A stretch of 64,000 bases of DNA from UBA4085 sp964556755. Lineage in GTDB: Bacteria > Acidobacteriota > Aminicenantia > Aminicenantales > UBA4085. A model generated the notes under the pieces. The model had not been told where the DNA came from. It was given only the letters and a program-made list of their open reading frames with translations, and ran no database searches. Location: positions 1-64,000 of the forward strand of contig CAZKXI010000013.1 in NCBI GenBank assembly GCA_964556755.1, given 5' to 3'. The translations under genes and the position numbers were made by a program. The first letter of the stretch is position 1. Every line of letters begins with the position of its first letter. This document shows positions 50,554-59,738 of the stretch, piece after piece.

Positions 50554-50995
50554 GGGTGTCGGTTTCCTCGCTCGATTCCTTGCCGGCCAGGCGCCGGCGG
50601 ACGGCGTCCAGGACGCCGTTGACGAAGACGGCGGACTCCTCGCCGCTGAAGCGCCTGGCGATCTCGATGGCCTCGTTGATGACGATGGCCGGGGCTAAGG
50701 TCGAACCCTCGGCCAGGAGCTCCAGGACGGCCAGCCGCAGGACGTTGCGGTCGACCGGGGTCATTCGGGCCACCCGCCAGTGGCGCGACGTGGCTTGGAT
50801 CAGGGCGTCCAGCTCGTCCCGGCGGGTCGCCACGCCGCGGACCAGCCAGCCGGCGTACTCGGCCGCGTCCTCGGGCGGGGGCCCGGCCGGGCTCGATCCG
50901 GACAGCGCGGCCTCCGGGCCCTCGCCGTTGAACTCGATCTCGTAGAGGGCCTGCAGCGCCCGCTCGCGGGCGGTCCGGCGCTTCCCCATCGCGGC

Positions 50996-51463
50996 CTACA
51001 GACCGGCGTCCCGGAAGAGGCTGAGGGTCTCGACCAGGGAGAAGGCCGCGTCCCAGCCCTTGTTGCCGGCTTTGGTCCCGGCCCGGTCGATGCCCTGCTC
51101 GACCGAGTCGACGGTCAGGACGCCGTAGGCCACCGGGCGGCCGTGCTGCAGGGCGACCTGGGCCAGGCCCTTGGTCACCTCGGCGCTGAGGTAGTCGAAG
51201 TGGGGCGTCTCGCCCCGGATCAGGGCCCCGACACAGAGGATGCCGTCGAAGGCGCCCGAGGCGGCCAGCTTCTCGGCCGCCTGGGGAATCTCGAAGGCCC
51301 CGGGGACCTTGTACACGCTCAGATCGGACTCCTCGGCTCCCAGCTTGCGGAGCGCGTCCAGAGCCCCCTCCAGCAGCCGTCCCGAGACGAACTGGTTGAA
51401 CCGGCTGGCGACGATGGCGATCTTGAAGCCTTGGGCCTGCAGCTTGCCTTCGTGGATTTTCAT
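50996..51463 (-). CDS. ribH: 6,7-dimethyl-8-ribityllumazine synthase
   Basis: 155 residues, the penultimate enzyme of riboflavin synthesis. Conserved IVASRFNQFVSGRL, KVPGAFEIP, GALIRGETPHFDYL (with the catalytic His) and GVLTVDSVEQGIDRAGTKAG (in part) are all present. No other rib genes in the window and no FMN riboswitch in the 130 bp upstream. It is the first gene of the long minus-strand unit. Confidence 0.96.
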   Translation of the reverse strand: MKIHEGKLQAQGFKIAIVASRFNQFVSGRLLEGALDALRKLGAEESDLSVYKVPGAFEIPQAAEKLAASGAFDGILCVGALIRGETPHFDYLSAEVTKGLAQVALQHGRPVAYGVLTVDSVEQGIDRAGTKAGNKGWDAAFSLVETLSLFRDAGL

Positions 51464-51494
51464 GGCCGCTCCTCCGTTCGATGGGCGTCGACCT

Positions 51495-51523
51495 ATTCTA
51501 CAGGGTTGCGGCCGGCTTGTAAA
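51495..51523 (-). promoter_or_regulatory. promoter of the ribH-nusB-lysS-lol-bam-lpx unit
   Basis: On the minus strand TTTACA (51523-51518), 17-bp spacer and TAGAAT (51500-51495), each 5/6 to consensus, about 32 bases before the ribH start codon. It is the only good promoter I see ahead of the eleven co-oriented genes. Confidence 0.6.
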
Positions 51524-51592
51524 TGAGGCGGGGATGTGGTCTACTGGCCCTTCCGGGCGCCTCGCGCCCGTTCCCCTGTGGAGGTTTCACCC

Positions 51593-54028
51593 ATGTCATC
51601 CTCGAGCGACGACTCCCGCGTTCCCCTGGACAAGCTCCGCTGGCGCTGCGACCCGGCCGGGCTGCCCTACGAGACGAGCAGCCTCTGCCCGGCCTGCGAG
51701 GAGATCATCGGCCAGGACCGGGCCCTGCGGGCCCTGATGACCGGGCTGGACATCAAGAGTCTGGGCTACAACATCTTCATCACCGGGATGGCCGGCACCG
51801 GCCGCACGACCACCATCAAGCAGCTGCTGGAGCGGCTGGAGAAGGGCGACCAGCCGCCCGACGACATCCTCTACGTCAACAACTTCAAGTATCCCGACGA
51901 GCCGACCCTGCTCTTCCTCCCAGCCGGCCAGGGCAAGCTCTTCGCCGCCGCCATGGCCAACCTGCTGGACAAGCTCAAGGCCGGCATCCCGGTCCTGTTC
52001 AAGAGCAGCTTCTATACCGACCGGCGCGACGCCATCGTCGAGGAGCAGCAGGCCAAGCAGAAGGAGATCCTGCAGGGCTTCGAGGCGGAGACGGCCGCGG
52101 CCGGCTTCTCCGTCATCCAGGTCCAGATGGGCCTCTTCGTCAAGCCGGACCTCATCCCGGTCATCGACGACCAGCCGACCCCCTTCCCCAAGCTCGAAGC
52201 CCTGGTCAAGGAGAAGAAGCTGCCGGCCGAGCGCTTCGAGGCCCTCAAGGCCGCCTACGAGACCCTGTCCCAGAAGATGGAGGGCATCTTCGAGCGCCTT
52301 CGCGAGCTGGAGGAGGAGACCCGGACCCGGCTCAAAGCTTGGGACGCCGAGTCGGTCACCCCGACGGTCCAGTCCTCGGTGGCCGAGATCAACGCCCGCT
52401 TCCCCCACCCCCGCGTCCCCGAGTACCTGGCCGAGGTCGAGGCCAGCCTGATCGAGAGCATCGACCTGTTCAAGAACCAGAAGAAGGACGAGGACAAGAA
52501 GGAGGGGCCGCCGTCCGACCCCCTGATCGAGTACCGGGTCAACCTCCTGGTCGACAACGGCGACCTCAAGCACTCGCCGGTGGTTATGGAGACCAACCCC
52601 AACTACCTCAACCTGTTCGGCTCCATCGAGTCGACCATGAACCGCTTCGGCGTCCTGCAGACCGACTTCACCAAGATCAAGGCCGGCTCCTTCCTCAAGG
52701 CCAACGGCGGCTACCTGGTGGTCAACGCCCTGGACGCCCTGGTCGAGAACGGGGTCTGGGCCACCCTCAAGCGGACCCTCCGCAACCAGGTCTTCGAGCT
52801 GCAGAACTACGCCGGGCTGTTCCTCTTCTCCTCGGCCCGTCTCAAGCCGCAGCCGATCAAGATCAACGTCAAGCTGGTCATGATCGGGGACGAGGAGATC
52901 TACTCCCTGCTCTACGCCATGGACGAGGACTTCCGCAAGGTCTTCAAGATCAAGGCCGAGTTCGACTCCGAGATGGCCAAGTCCGAGGCCGCGGTCAAGG
53001 ACTACATCCGGTTCATCAAGAAGATCGGCGAGGAGGACGGCCTGCGGCCCTTCGACCGGACCGGCATGGCCGCGGTCATCGAGTACGGGACCCGCATCGC
53101 CGGACGGCACCAGAAGCTGAGCACCCGCTTCAACGTCATCGCCGACGTCATCCGCGAGTCGAGCTACTGGGCGGTCAAGGACGGCGCAGCGGCCGTGGCC
53201 GGGCGGCACGTCGAGCGGGCCGTCCACGAGCGCTTCGAGCGCGTCTCCCTGATCGAGGACAAGATCCAGGAGATGATCGACGACGGCTCCATCCTCATCG
53301 ACGCCGCCGGCTCGGCCGTCGGGCAGGTCAACGGGCTAGCTGTCTACAACATGGGCCAGTTCTCCTTCGGCAAGCCGGCCCGCATCACGGCCCGCGTCTC
53401 TGTCGGACGGTCCGGGATCGTCAACATCGAGCGGGAGGCCGAGATGAGCGGGTCCACCCACAGCAAGGGCGTCCTGATCTTGGGCGGCTTCCTGCGCGGG
53501 CTGTTCGCCCGCCGCAAGCCCTTCGCGCTGTCCGCCTCCATCGCCTTCGAGCAGAGCTACTCCGGCATCGACGGCGACAGCGCCTCCTCGACCGAGGCCT
53601 ATGTCCTGCTCTCGGCCCTGGCCGACCTGCCCCTGCGCCAAGACCTGGCCGTGACCGGGTCCGTGAACCAGAAGGGCGAGATCCAGCCGATCGGCGGGGT
53701 CAACGAGAAGATCGAGGGCTTCTTCGACGTCTGCTCGGCCAAGGGCCTGACCGGGACCCAAGGCGTCCTCATCCCGCCCCAGAACGTCCAGAACCTGATG
53801 CTGCGCGCCGACGTCGTCCAGGCCGCGGCCGAGGGCCGATTCCACATCCATACCGTGCGGACGATCGACCAGGGCATCGAGATGCTGACCGGCGTTCCGG
53901 CCGGGCGGACCTCCGAGGAAGGGGTCTTCCTCCCCGGCTCGGTCTACGACCGGGTGGACAAGGAGCTCGTTCGACTGGCCAAGGCGGCCAAGGATTTCTA
54001 CGAGGACGAGAAGGCCAAGAAAGACTAG
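51593..54028 (+). CDS. Lon-family ATP-dependent protease (LonB/AAA_32 type)
   Basis: 811 residues. N-terminal AAA+ region with Walker A-like GMAGTGRTTT (Arg in place of Lys, as usual in this subfamily), a coiled-coil insertion (about 190-280), second AAA part, and a C-terminal Lon protease domain with Ser663 in GDSASSTEAY and Lys706 in GGVNEKIEGF. The Ser-Lys spacing of 43 equals that of E. coli Lon (679/722). No membrane segments are present, unlike archaeal LonB. The ATG at 51593 has GGAGG 8 bases upstream; the longer frame upstream has no start site signal. Likely a quality-control protease. Confidence 0.9.
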   Translation: MSSSSDDSRVPLDKLRWRCDPAGLPYETSSLCPACEEIIGQDRALRALMTGLDIKSLGYNIFITGMAGTGRTTTIKQLLERLEKGDQPPDDILYVNNFKYPDEPTLLFLPAGQGKLFAAAMANLLDKLKAGIPVLFKSSFYTDRRDAIVEEQQAKQKEILQGFEAETAAAGFSVIQVQMGLFVKPDLIPVIDDQPTPFPKLEALVKEKKLPAERFEALKAAYETLSQKMEGIFERLRELEEETRTRLKAWDAESVTPTVQSSVAEINARFPHPRVPEYLAEVEASLIESIDLFKNQKKDEDKKEGPPSDPLIEYRVNLLVDNGDLKHSPVVMETNPNYLNLFGSIESTMNRFGVLQTDFTKIKAGSFLKANGGYLVVNALDALVENGVWATLKRTLRNQVFELQNYAGLFLFSSARLKPQPIKINVKLVMIGDEEIYSLLYAMDEDFRKVFKIKAEFDSEMAKSEAAVKDYIRFIKKIGEEDGLRPFDRTGMAAVIEYGTRIAGRHQKLSTRFNVIADVIRESSYWAVKDGAAAVAGRHVERAVHERFERVSLIEDKIQEMIDDGSILIDAAGSAVGQVNGLAVYNMGQFSFGKPARITARVSVGRSGIVNIEREAEMSGSTHSKGVLILGGFLRGLFARRKPFALSASIAFEQSYSGIDGDSASSTEAYVLLSALADLPLRQDLAVTGSVNQKGEIQPIGGVNEKIEGFFDVCSAKGLTGTQGVLIPPQNVQNLMLRADVVQAAAEGRFHIHTVRTIDQGIEMLTGVPAGRTSEEGVFLPGSVYDRVDKELVRLAKAAKDFYEDEKAKKD

Positions 54029-54036
54029 AGGGCATC

Positions 54037-54203
54037 GGGGTTCGAGGGGCAGGCACGCGCGTTTCCCCACACCGTTTTTATGAAAACGGTGTACGCTCCT
54101 CGCTCGCTCTCCCTGCTCCGCAGGGAACCGTGCCCGCTCGCTCGTCCACCCTAAGCTTGCGCTTAGGGCTGCAAAGCCCGCATACCTGCCCCCCCGAATC
54201 CCC
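54037..54203. repeat. 167-bp multi-hairpin element between convergent genes
   Basis: An outer inverted repeat (54037-54053 with 185-203 of the same thousand, core GGGGCAGG/CCTGCCCC at 54046-54053 and 54185-54192) encloses three perfect hairpins: ACACCGTTTT-TATG-AAAACGGTGT at 54069-54092, TCCCTGC-TCC-GCAGGGA at 54110-54126 and CCCTAAGC-TTGC-GCTTAGGG at 54149-54168. A fourth, GGGCT-GCAA-AGCCC at 54166-54179, uses the last GGG of the third, so the two exclude each other. CGCTCGCTC occurs twice (54101-54109, 54135-54143). It fills most of the gap between the Lon gene and the convergent hydrolase. It may be a structured RNA, a large bidirectional terminator or a miniature palindromic repeat; no second copy lies in this window. 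Confidence 0.6.
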
Positions 54204-54264
54204 TCCCCCCTCAGGCCTCCTCAGACCGCGTCTCTCGCCGGGCTGGATCCCGGGCGCCCGTCGC

Positions 54265-57200
54265 TCATTCCAGGATCAAGAGCCAGCCTCTGCCGGGCTC
54301 GAGCGGGATCGGCTCGCCCGGGGCGAAGGAGGCGGCCAGCTGGAAGTCGGGGATCTCCGGGGCTCGCAGGCGGGCCCGCCGGGGATCGAGGCCGAGCGCC
54401 TTCCAGTCGATCTTCAAGGCGGTCCGGACCGGCCCCCTTGCCCAGGAGGCCAGGGCGATCAGGCTCCGGCCTTTCCGGCGGTAGACGGTCGCCTTGACCC
54501 CCGGGTCCTCCGGTCGGACCGGGCAGCCGTCCGACCACCAGCCGAGCATCTCGGCTTGGGAGATGCCGAAGGCGTCCCAGACCTTCCACAGCCGTGAGGG
54601 GTCGGGGCCGGACCAGGGCTTGCGGTTGGTCATGCCGAAGACCATGCCCCGCCAGGGATTGCCGCCGTCCTGGAGCATCTCGCCCATCAGGCCGAAGGGG
54701 ATGCCCGAGACCTCGACCAGCCAGAAGTCGGCCGGCGAGCCCTCATAGTCGAAGTACTCGCCGAACCACAGCCGGTCGAGATAGGGAAAGTGCTCCAGAT
54801 ACAGGGTGGCGCTGGAGACGAAGCCGTCGCGCGGATTGTACTGGTTGGCCGAGTGCAGGTCGATGAGAGCGGCCGGGCGGTTGCGGTCCAGGACCTTGCG
54901 GACCCGCTTCATGGTCGTCCGGTCGAAGGCCACGTCGTCCAGGTAGAGCCCGTCGATTCCGACATGGCGGGCCAGCCAGTCGAGCCCCTCGATGTAGTAG
55001 TTGTGCCAGCGCGACATGCCGCTGTTGATGACGGCGGCGTCCCGCAGCTCGGGGACGTACCAGGCCGGGATGTAGTCCGAGCCCAGGTGCTCCTGCAGCC
55101 AGGACGACCCTCCCCCGGGGCCGGCGGTGAAGATCTCGTGGCCCAGGCTGCGCAGGGCGAAGATCTCCGGGGCCCGGTTGGAGAGCTCCCGGACGGTGTC
55201 ATAGATCTTGACCCGGAGGCCGAGGCGATGGGCCTCGTCGATGTAGGCCTTCATCGCCGGAACCCGCAGGAAGGGATAGTTGATGTAGGGATTGACCGCG
55301 TTGGCGTGGTGGACGTTGACCACGTTGGCCCCTTCGGCGGCCGCTTCGGACGGCGGCTTGGGAGCATGGAGGAAGCGGGTGGCGAAGTGCCCGGCCGGAT
55401 CGATGGGCTTAAAAGGGGTCAGGTGGAGGATGAAGTCGAAGTGGAGGTCCCGGCCGGGCTCGAGCCGCCTCTCCCCTCCCGAGGCGGCATAGAGCACGAC
55501 GCCGGGCCGGGTCCGGCCGACCCGGACGGTCCCCTTGCCGTCATTCCACCAGGAGGGAGGCAGGGCCAGCGGCTTGCTCTGGTAGAAGTTGGTGTTGAGA
55601 GGGCGGCTGTAGTTTTCGGCCCGCAGGCCGACCTGCATCCCGGCGTCGACGTCGCCCAGCCAGAGCGAGTCCTGGTTCTTCTTCTGGTCCCAAGACCATT
55701 GGAGCTCGGACGGGCGCAATCCGCCCTTGGCGCCGAGGCCCATCATGTACCGGGCCGCGCTCTCGGCCCAAGGGATCTCCAAGCGGATGTCCTTGACCGC
55801 CCGGGGCGATTCGGCCGCCAGCCGGACCTTGAACTCCAGGAAGCCGTCCGCCTCCATCGCTCCCCGGCCCTCCAGCCGCAAGCCCGCCTCCGAAGACCGG
55901 AAGGTCCATTCGACCCGGCCCGGCGACCGGCGGGTGAAAGCCATGCCCTCCGGCTTCCAAGCCAGCCGCTCGCCCTTCTCGTCCAGGACGACCAGGGCCA
56001 TGGGCCCGGCCAAGACGTCCTTGGCTTTGCCGCTCAGGCCCGTGACTTCGGGCCGGAAGTAGCTGCGGATCGCCTCCGGCAAGCCGTCCAGCCCCAAGCT
56101 CACCTCCCGGCCCAGGCAGCCTACGGTTCGGTCGTTGACGGTCAGGGGCGTGAACGGCTTGACCACCTCGTCATCCATGGCCAGAGTCGAGTCGAGCCAG
56201 CGGAGGCGCGACAGCCGCTCCGGCTCCGAGTCGCCGCCGTCGGGCAGGACGGCCGGCGAGACCGTCAGCGCCAAACGAAAGGCCTGTGACGGGGTCCCCT
56301 CGGCGCGCACGGACACCTGGCCCTCGTAGCGCCCGGGCGGGAGATCCGCCGGCACCTGGACGCCGCACCAGAGCGCCTGGACCTTGCCGGGCTCCACCGA
56401 TACGGTCTTGATCAGCCGCGATCCGTCCCAGTCGACGCCGCCCAGGTTGAAGCAGCGCAGGGCCGAGGCGGGAATCTCGCCTCCTTCCGGCGAGCGGAGA
56501 GGGGCGAATGTGACGGATACCTTGTCCAGCCGGGAGCCGCAGGCCCAAAGGCCGATCTGGAAGGCGTAGAACTCTCCCTTGGCGGCTTGGCCGGCGAAGA
56601 CCGCCCGAGGGCCTTCTTCGGTCCAGCGCAGGGGCACGTCGTCGGTCATGCGGATGGAGAGGCTCCGATCCTCCGGAAAGAGGAGGAAGGGGCGGTCGCT
56701 CCACCGCTCGCGCAAGGCCTTCGTCTCCTCGGGCGAGGCGATGCGCTCCATCTCGGTGAAGGCGTCAAACGGATCGAACGACTCGATCGGCCCCGCCTCC
56801 GCCTCGGGCAAGCCGGCGCCCCCCCCCGCCGCCGTCAAGCCGTGGCGGGCCAGCCAAGCGTCCTCGGCTGTCCGCTCCGGCTCGAGGTAGCGGACCTGGG
56901 GGTAGTTGCGGCTCCCGCCTGAGCGGTAGGGCATGTAGTAGAAGTAGTAAGTCCCGGCGCCCGCGGACGGCTGAAAGACGAGCTCCCCCTCCGTCCTCTC
57001 GATCCGGACCGGCCAGACGTTGGCCACCCGCCGGCCGGAAGCGTCGGTGACGATAACGGCCTTCTTCTCGGGCGACGGATCGCGCCTCCGCCAGGGGATC
57101 TTGACCCGGACGGCATCCGCCGCGGCCGCGACCCGGACCACGGCCCGGTGGCCGCCCAAGAGTCCGGCATCCCAAGCGGGCCCGGCGGCCGCCGGCCCGG

Positions 57201-57285
57201 ACCCCTGGCCGAGCTCCGGGCCGGGCCCGGCGGCCAGCCCGGCCAGGAGAGCGATCACCCCGATCAAGCGTGGGCTCATCATCAT
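54265..57285 (-). CDS. secreted glycoside-hydrolase-like protein (DUF6067-like)
   Basis: 1006 residues. Signal peptide (RLIGVIALLAGLAAGPG), N-terminal beta-sandwich regions (about 40-600) and a C-terminal alpha/beta-barrel (about 640-920) with RVKIYDTVRELS, GIDGLYLDDVAFDRTTMKRV and AALIDLHSANQYNP. The layout recalls DUF6067/DUF4091 families counted among glycoside-hydrolase-like proteins; the DD pair is a plausible active-site element, but no activity is established. Three ATGs in a row begin the gene (57285, 57282, 57279); GAGG is spaced best for the second or third. Substrate unknown, possibly a glycan made or displayed with the help of the membrane protein encoded just upstream. Confidence 0.65.
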   Translation of the reverse strand: MMMSPRLIGVIALLAGLAAGPGPELGQGSGPAAAGPAWDAGLLGGHRAVVRVAAAADAVRVKIPWRRRDPSPEKKAVIVTDASGRRVANVWPVRIERTEGELVFQPSAGAGTYYFYYMPYRSGGSRNYPQVRYLEPERTAEDAWLARHGLTAAGGGAGLPEAEAGPIESFDPFDAFTEMERIASPEETKALRERWSDRPFLLFPEDRSLSIRMTDDVPLRWTEEGPRAVFAGQAAKGEFYAFQIGLWACGSRLDKVSVTFAPLRSPEGGEIPASALRCFNLGGVDWDGSRLIKTVSVEPGKVQALWCGVQVPADLPPGRYEGQVSVRAEGTPSQAFRLALTVSPAVLPDGGDSEPERLSRLRWLDSTLAMDDEVVKPFTPLTVNDRTVGCLGREVSLGLDGLPEAIRSYFRPEVTGLSGKAKDVLAGPMALVVLDEKGERLAWKPEGMAFTRRSPGRVEWTFRSSEAGLRLEGRGAMEADGFLEFKVRLAAESPRAVKDIRLEIPWAESAARYMMGLGAKGGLRPSELQWSWDQKKNQDSLWLGDVDAGMQVGLRAENYSRPLNTNFYQSKPLALPPSWWNDGKGTVRVGRTRPGVVLYAASGGERRLEPGRDLHFDFILHLTPFKPIDPAGHFATRFLHAPKPPSEAAAEGANVVNVHHANAVNPYINYPFLRVPAMKAYIDEAHRLGLRVKIYDTVRELSNRAPEIFALRSLGHEIFTAGPGGGSSWLQEHLGSDYIPAWYVPELRDAAVINSGMSRWHNYYIEGLDWLARHVGIDGLYLDDVAFDRTTMKRVRKVLDRNRPAALIDLHSANQYNPRDGFVSSATLYLEHFPYLDRLWFGEYFDYEGSPADFWLVEVSGIPFGLMGEMLQDGGNPWRGMVFGMTNRKPWSGPDPSRLWKVWDAFGISQAEMLGWWSDGCPVRPEDPGVKATVYRRKGRSLIALASWARGPVRTALKIDWKALGLDPRRARLRAPEIPDFQLAASFAPGEPIPLEPGRGWLLILE

Positions 57286-57327
57286 GGACCTCGGTTCAAA
57301 GCGATGACGTCGCGACCTGCGGACCGC

Positions 57328-59730
57328 CTAGTCCGAGTACAAGTCGATCTCGGCGACGCTCCAAGGATACCGGCCGGCGTGCGTCTCGGTCAAGACGATC
57401 CGGAGATAGCGGGCCGTGCAGGGTACGCGGGAGACGACGCTGCGGTAGGACCTCCAGTCCTCGACGGCAGCCCGGTCCAGGGCGGGAAAGAAGCCCCGCC
57501 CCTCATCCAGGAGAGCCCACTCCCGGCCATCGACGGACGCTTCGACCCGGAAGCTCCGCGGGTAAGCCAGCGGCGCCGCCCCCTGCCTCAGCTCGATCCG
57601 GCTGAAGCGCTCCTCCCGGCCCAGGTCGATCTCGAGGCTCTCGCCGGGCTCCTGCGGATAGCCGTTGGTCCAGAGCGTGTCGGCCCGGCCGTCAAAGGCC
57701 CGGCCGATCGAGTCGGGATTACGGCCGGCCCGGCCGCGCCAGAGGCGCTTGTCCCCCACCCTCCGCGTCGCGGTCTCCGGCTCGAGGTGGGCTTCGGCCC
57801 AAGGCAGGATGCGGTAGAGGACCGAGCCGTCCGCCTCGGCCACGGGATCGGCCCGGTGCCGGTGGCGGAGCATGGTCCGCAGGAAATCTTCCCGGGAGGC
57901 TTCGGGCATCTTGCCGACGTGGGCCAGGAGATAGCCCACCCCCAGCCGCTCGAGGAGGTCGAAGACGGGCCGGTCGGGCAGCCGGCCCATGGCTTCGCGG
58001 ACGACCCGGTAGGCCGGCGGCGCGTAGCCGCTGTAGCCGTTGACCAGCTTCCGGCCGTGGAAGGAGGAATAGTAGACCGGCCAAGCTTCCCGAAACTCCT
58101 CGCTGTCGGCCGAGGGCATGGGCACTTCGACCAGCGAGGCGCCGGCGGGCAGGGCGGATACGGATTGATAGATCGCCGGAATCTCCCGCGGCCCCGGAAT
58201 CCGCGACAGAGGCAGAGGCACGGCCCATGACTCGATCAGGATCCAGGCGGCCAGCCCGGCCGTCCATCCGATCCGTCCGCCCCGCCCTTTCGCCTTCCGC
58301 AGGCCGTGGGCCGCGGCGTAGGCCGCGAAGACGGCCAGGGTCAGGACGACCAGAATGGAGAACCGGTTGCTGGCCCGCAGGCCCTGGAAGCCCGGCACCC
58401 GGTCGTAGAGCCACTCGTAGGGGCCGGTCAGGATCTTTCGGTCGAAGAGCCTGATGGAGGGACCCAGCGAGAGGAGGAAAGCCAGCCCCCCGACGGCCGC
58501 GTAGGCGCGGGCCGGACGGGGCGCAGCCCGGACAAGCCGGGCCAGCCGGTCCCGCAGCCGCGGATCCAGGGCCGCCCGAGCGGCCAAGGAGAGGAGGAGA
58601 AGGCTCAAAGGGTCCTCGATCCTCCGGCCAACGACCTTGATCCCGGCCAAGGAGGCCGAGAATCCCGGACTGAACGCCAGGAAGACCGTCCATCCGGCCA
58701 GGACGATGTTGAAGCCGTCCCACAAGCCGTAGGGGATCCGGGGACCGCCGACCCGATCCGGCAGCGCGACCTGGGAGGCCCGACGCCGCAGCTCGATCCA
58801 CCCCCAAGCCGTCAGGGCCAAGGCGGCCAAGCCGGGAAAATGCTGCCATTCCACCCCGCCGAGACCGCCGAGAAGCCTTCCCCACAGACGGTTCCAGGGA
58901 GGCACGGCCAGGTAGTGCTGGAGCTGGGCCGAGTAGTGCAGGACCTCCCAGCGCGGCCGCAGGAACATCATCCGCTCGTGGATCCTGAGGAAAGGCAGGA
59001 TGTAGGGCCCCAGGCAGGCCGCCGCCGCGCCGACGATGGCGACGGCCCGGATCCAAAACCGCCCCTGCCGCCAGAGCTTCGTCCGGATCACCTCGGCCAG
59101 AGCCAGCAGGGCGGCCGCCACGGTGAAGAAGGCGCCGTAGTAGGCGCAGCAGAGGACCTGCAGGACATAGCTCGCGGCCACGCCCGCCGCATTGGGCCAT
59201 GTGGGCTTCTCGAAGAAGCGGTCCATGAAGAGCAGGGTGAAGGGGATCCAGGCGAAGAAGAGGATCTCCAGGTGGCTGATGTGGGCGAAGCGATACGGGC
59301 AGAAGGCGAAGATGAGGCCGGCCAGGAAGGCGGCCGGGCGGGCGCCCATCAGGCGCTTGGCTAGAGCGTAGGCCCCCGCGGCGCAGAGCCAGAAGGACAG
59401 GAGAAAGAGGATGTTGAAGACCAGGACCAGGTTCGAGGTCAGCAGGCGGATCGGAGCCCCGAGCAGAGTCAAGCCCAGAAGCGGATCTCCATAGGCCAGT
59501 ACGCCCCGGTGGGGGTAGAAGATGCTCGCGTCCCAATAGGCCCCGCCCCCCGCGAGCGCCTTGTAGCTCCAGGACAGCGCGTAGAGGGTATAGAGCGTGT
59601 CGTGGGGATCCCCCGGGACCTGGCGGCCCATGTGGGCGGCCAGAGGCCAGGTCATCGCGATCGAGAGGAGGGCGAAGGCCAGGAGGGCGGCGGCGTCCGC
59701 ACGGCGTCCGCGAAGCGCCCCCAGGGCCAT
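57328..59730 (-). CDS. polytopic glycosyltransferase-like protein with C-terminal discoidin-like domain
   Basis: 800 residues. About 11 to 13 membrane helices fill residues 10-470, with an early periplasmic loop bearing GDPHDTLYTLYAL, similar to lipid-linked-sugar glycosyltransferases of the GT39/GT-C type. A soluble region follows, and the last 140 residues (SIGRAFDGRADTLWTNGY, FSRIELRQG, ARYLRIVLTETHAG) form an F5/8 type C (discoidin) sandwich, usually a carbohydrate-binding module. A membrane enzyme carrying its own glycan-binding tail is uncommon. ATG 59730 lies 8 bp after the rluB stop. Confidence 0.72.
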   Translation of the reverse strand: MALGALRGRRADAAALLAFALLSIAMTWPLAAHMGRQVPGDPHDTLYTLYALSWSYKALAGGGAYWDASIFYPHRGVLAYGDPLLGLTLLGAPIRLLTSNLVLVFNILFLLSFWLCAAGAYALAKRLMGARPAAFLAGLIFAFCPYRFAHISHLEILFFAWIPFTLLFMDRFFEKPTWPNAAGVAASYVLQVLCCAYYGAFFTVAAALLALAEVIRTKLWRQGRFWIRAVAIVGAAAACLGPYILPFLRIHERMMFLRPRWEVLHYSAQLQHYLAVPPWNRLWGRLLGGLGGVEWQHFPGLAALALTAWGWIELRRRASQVALPDRVGGPRIPYGLWDGFNIVLAGWTVFLAFSPGFSASLAGIKVVGRRIEDPLSLLLLSLAARAALDPRLRDRLARLVRAAPRPARAYAAVGGLAFLLSLGPSIRLFDRKILTGPYEWLYDRVPGFQGLRASNRFSILVVLTLAVFAAYAAAHGLRKAKGRGGRIGWTAGLAAWILIESWAVPLPLSRIPGPREIPAIYQSVSALPAGASLVEVPMPSADSEEFREAWPVYYSSFHGRKLVNGYSGYAPPAYRVVREAMGRLPDRPVFDLLERLGVGYLLAHVGKMPEASREDFLRTMLRHRHRADPVAEADGSVLYRILPWAEAHLEPETATRRVGDKRLWRGRAGRNPDSIGRAFDGRADTLWTNGYPQEPGESLEIDLGREERFSRIELRQGAAPLAYPRSFRVEASVDGREWALLDEGRGFFPALDRAAVEDWRSYRSVVSRVPCTARYLRIVLTETHAGRYPWSVAEIDLYSD

Positions 59731-59738
59731 GCCGCTCT

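Noticed and set aside
51770..51800. Arg instead of Lys in the Walker A motif of the Lon-like protease
   Set aside because: GTGRTT is common in this Lon subfamily as I recall it, so it is not a sign of inactivation.
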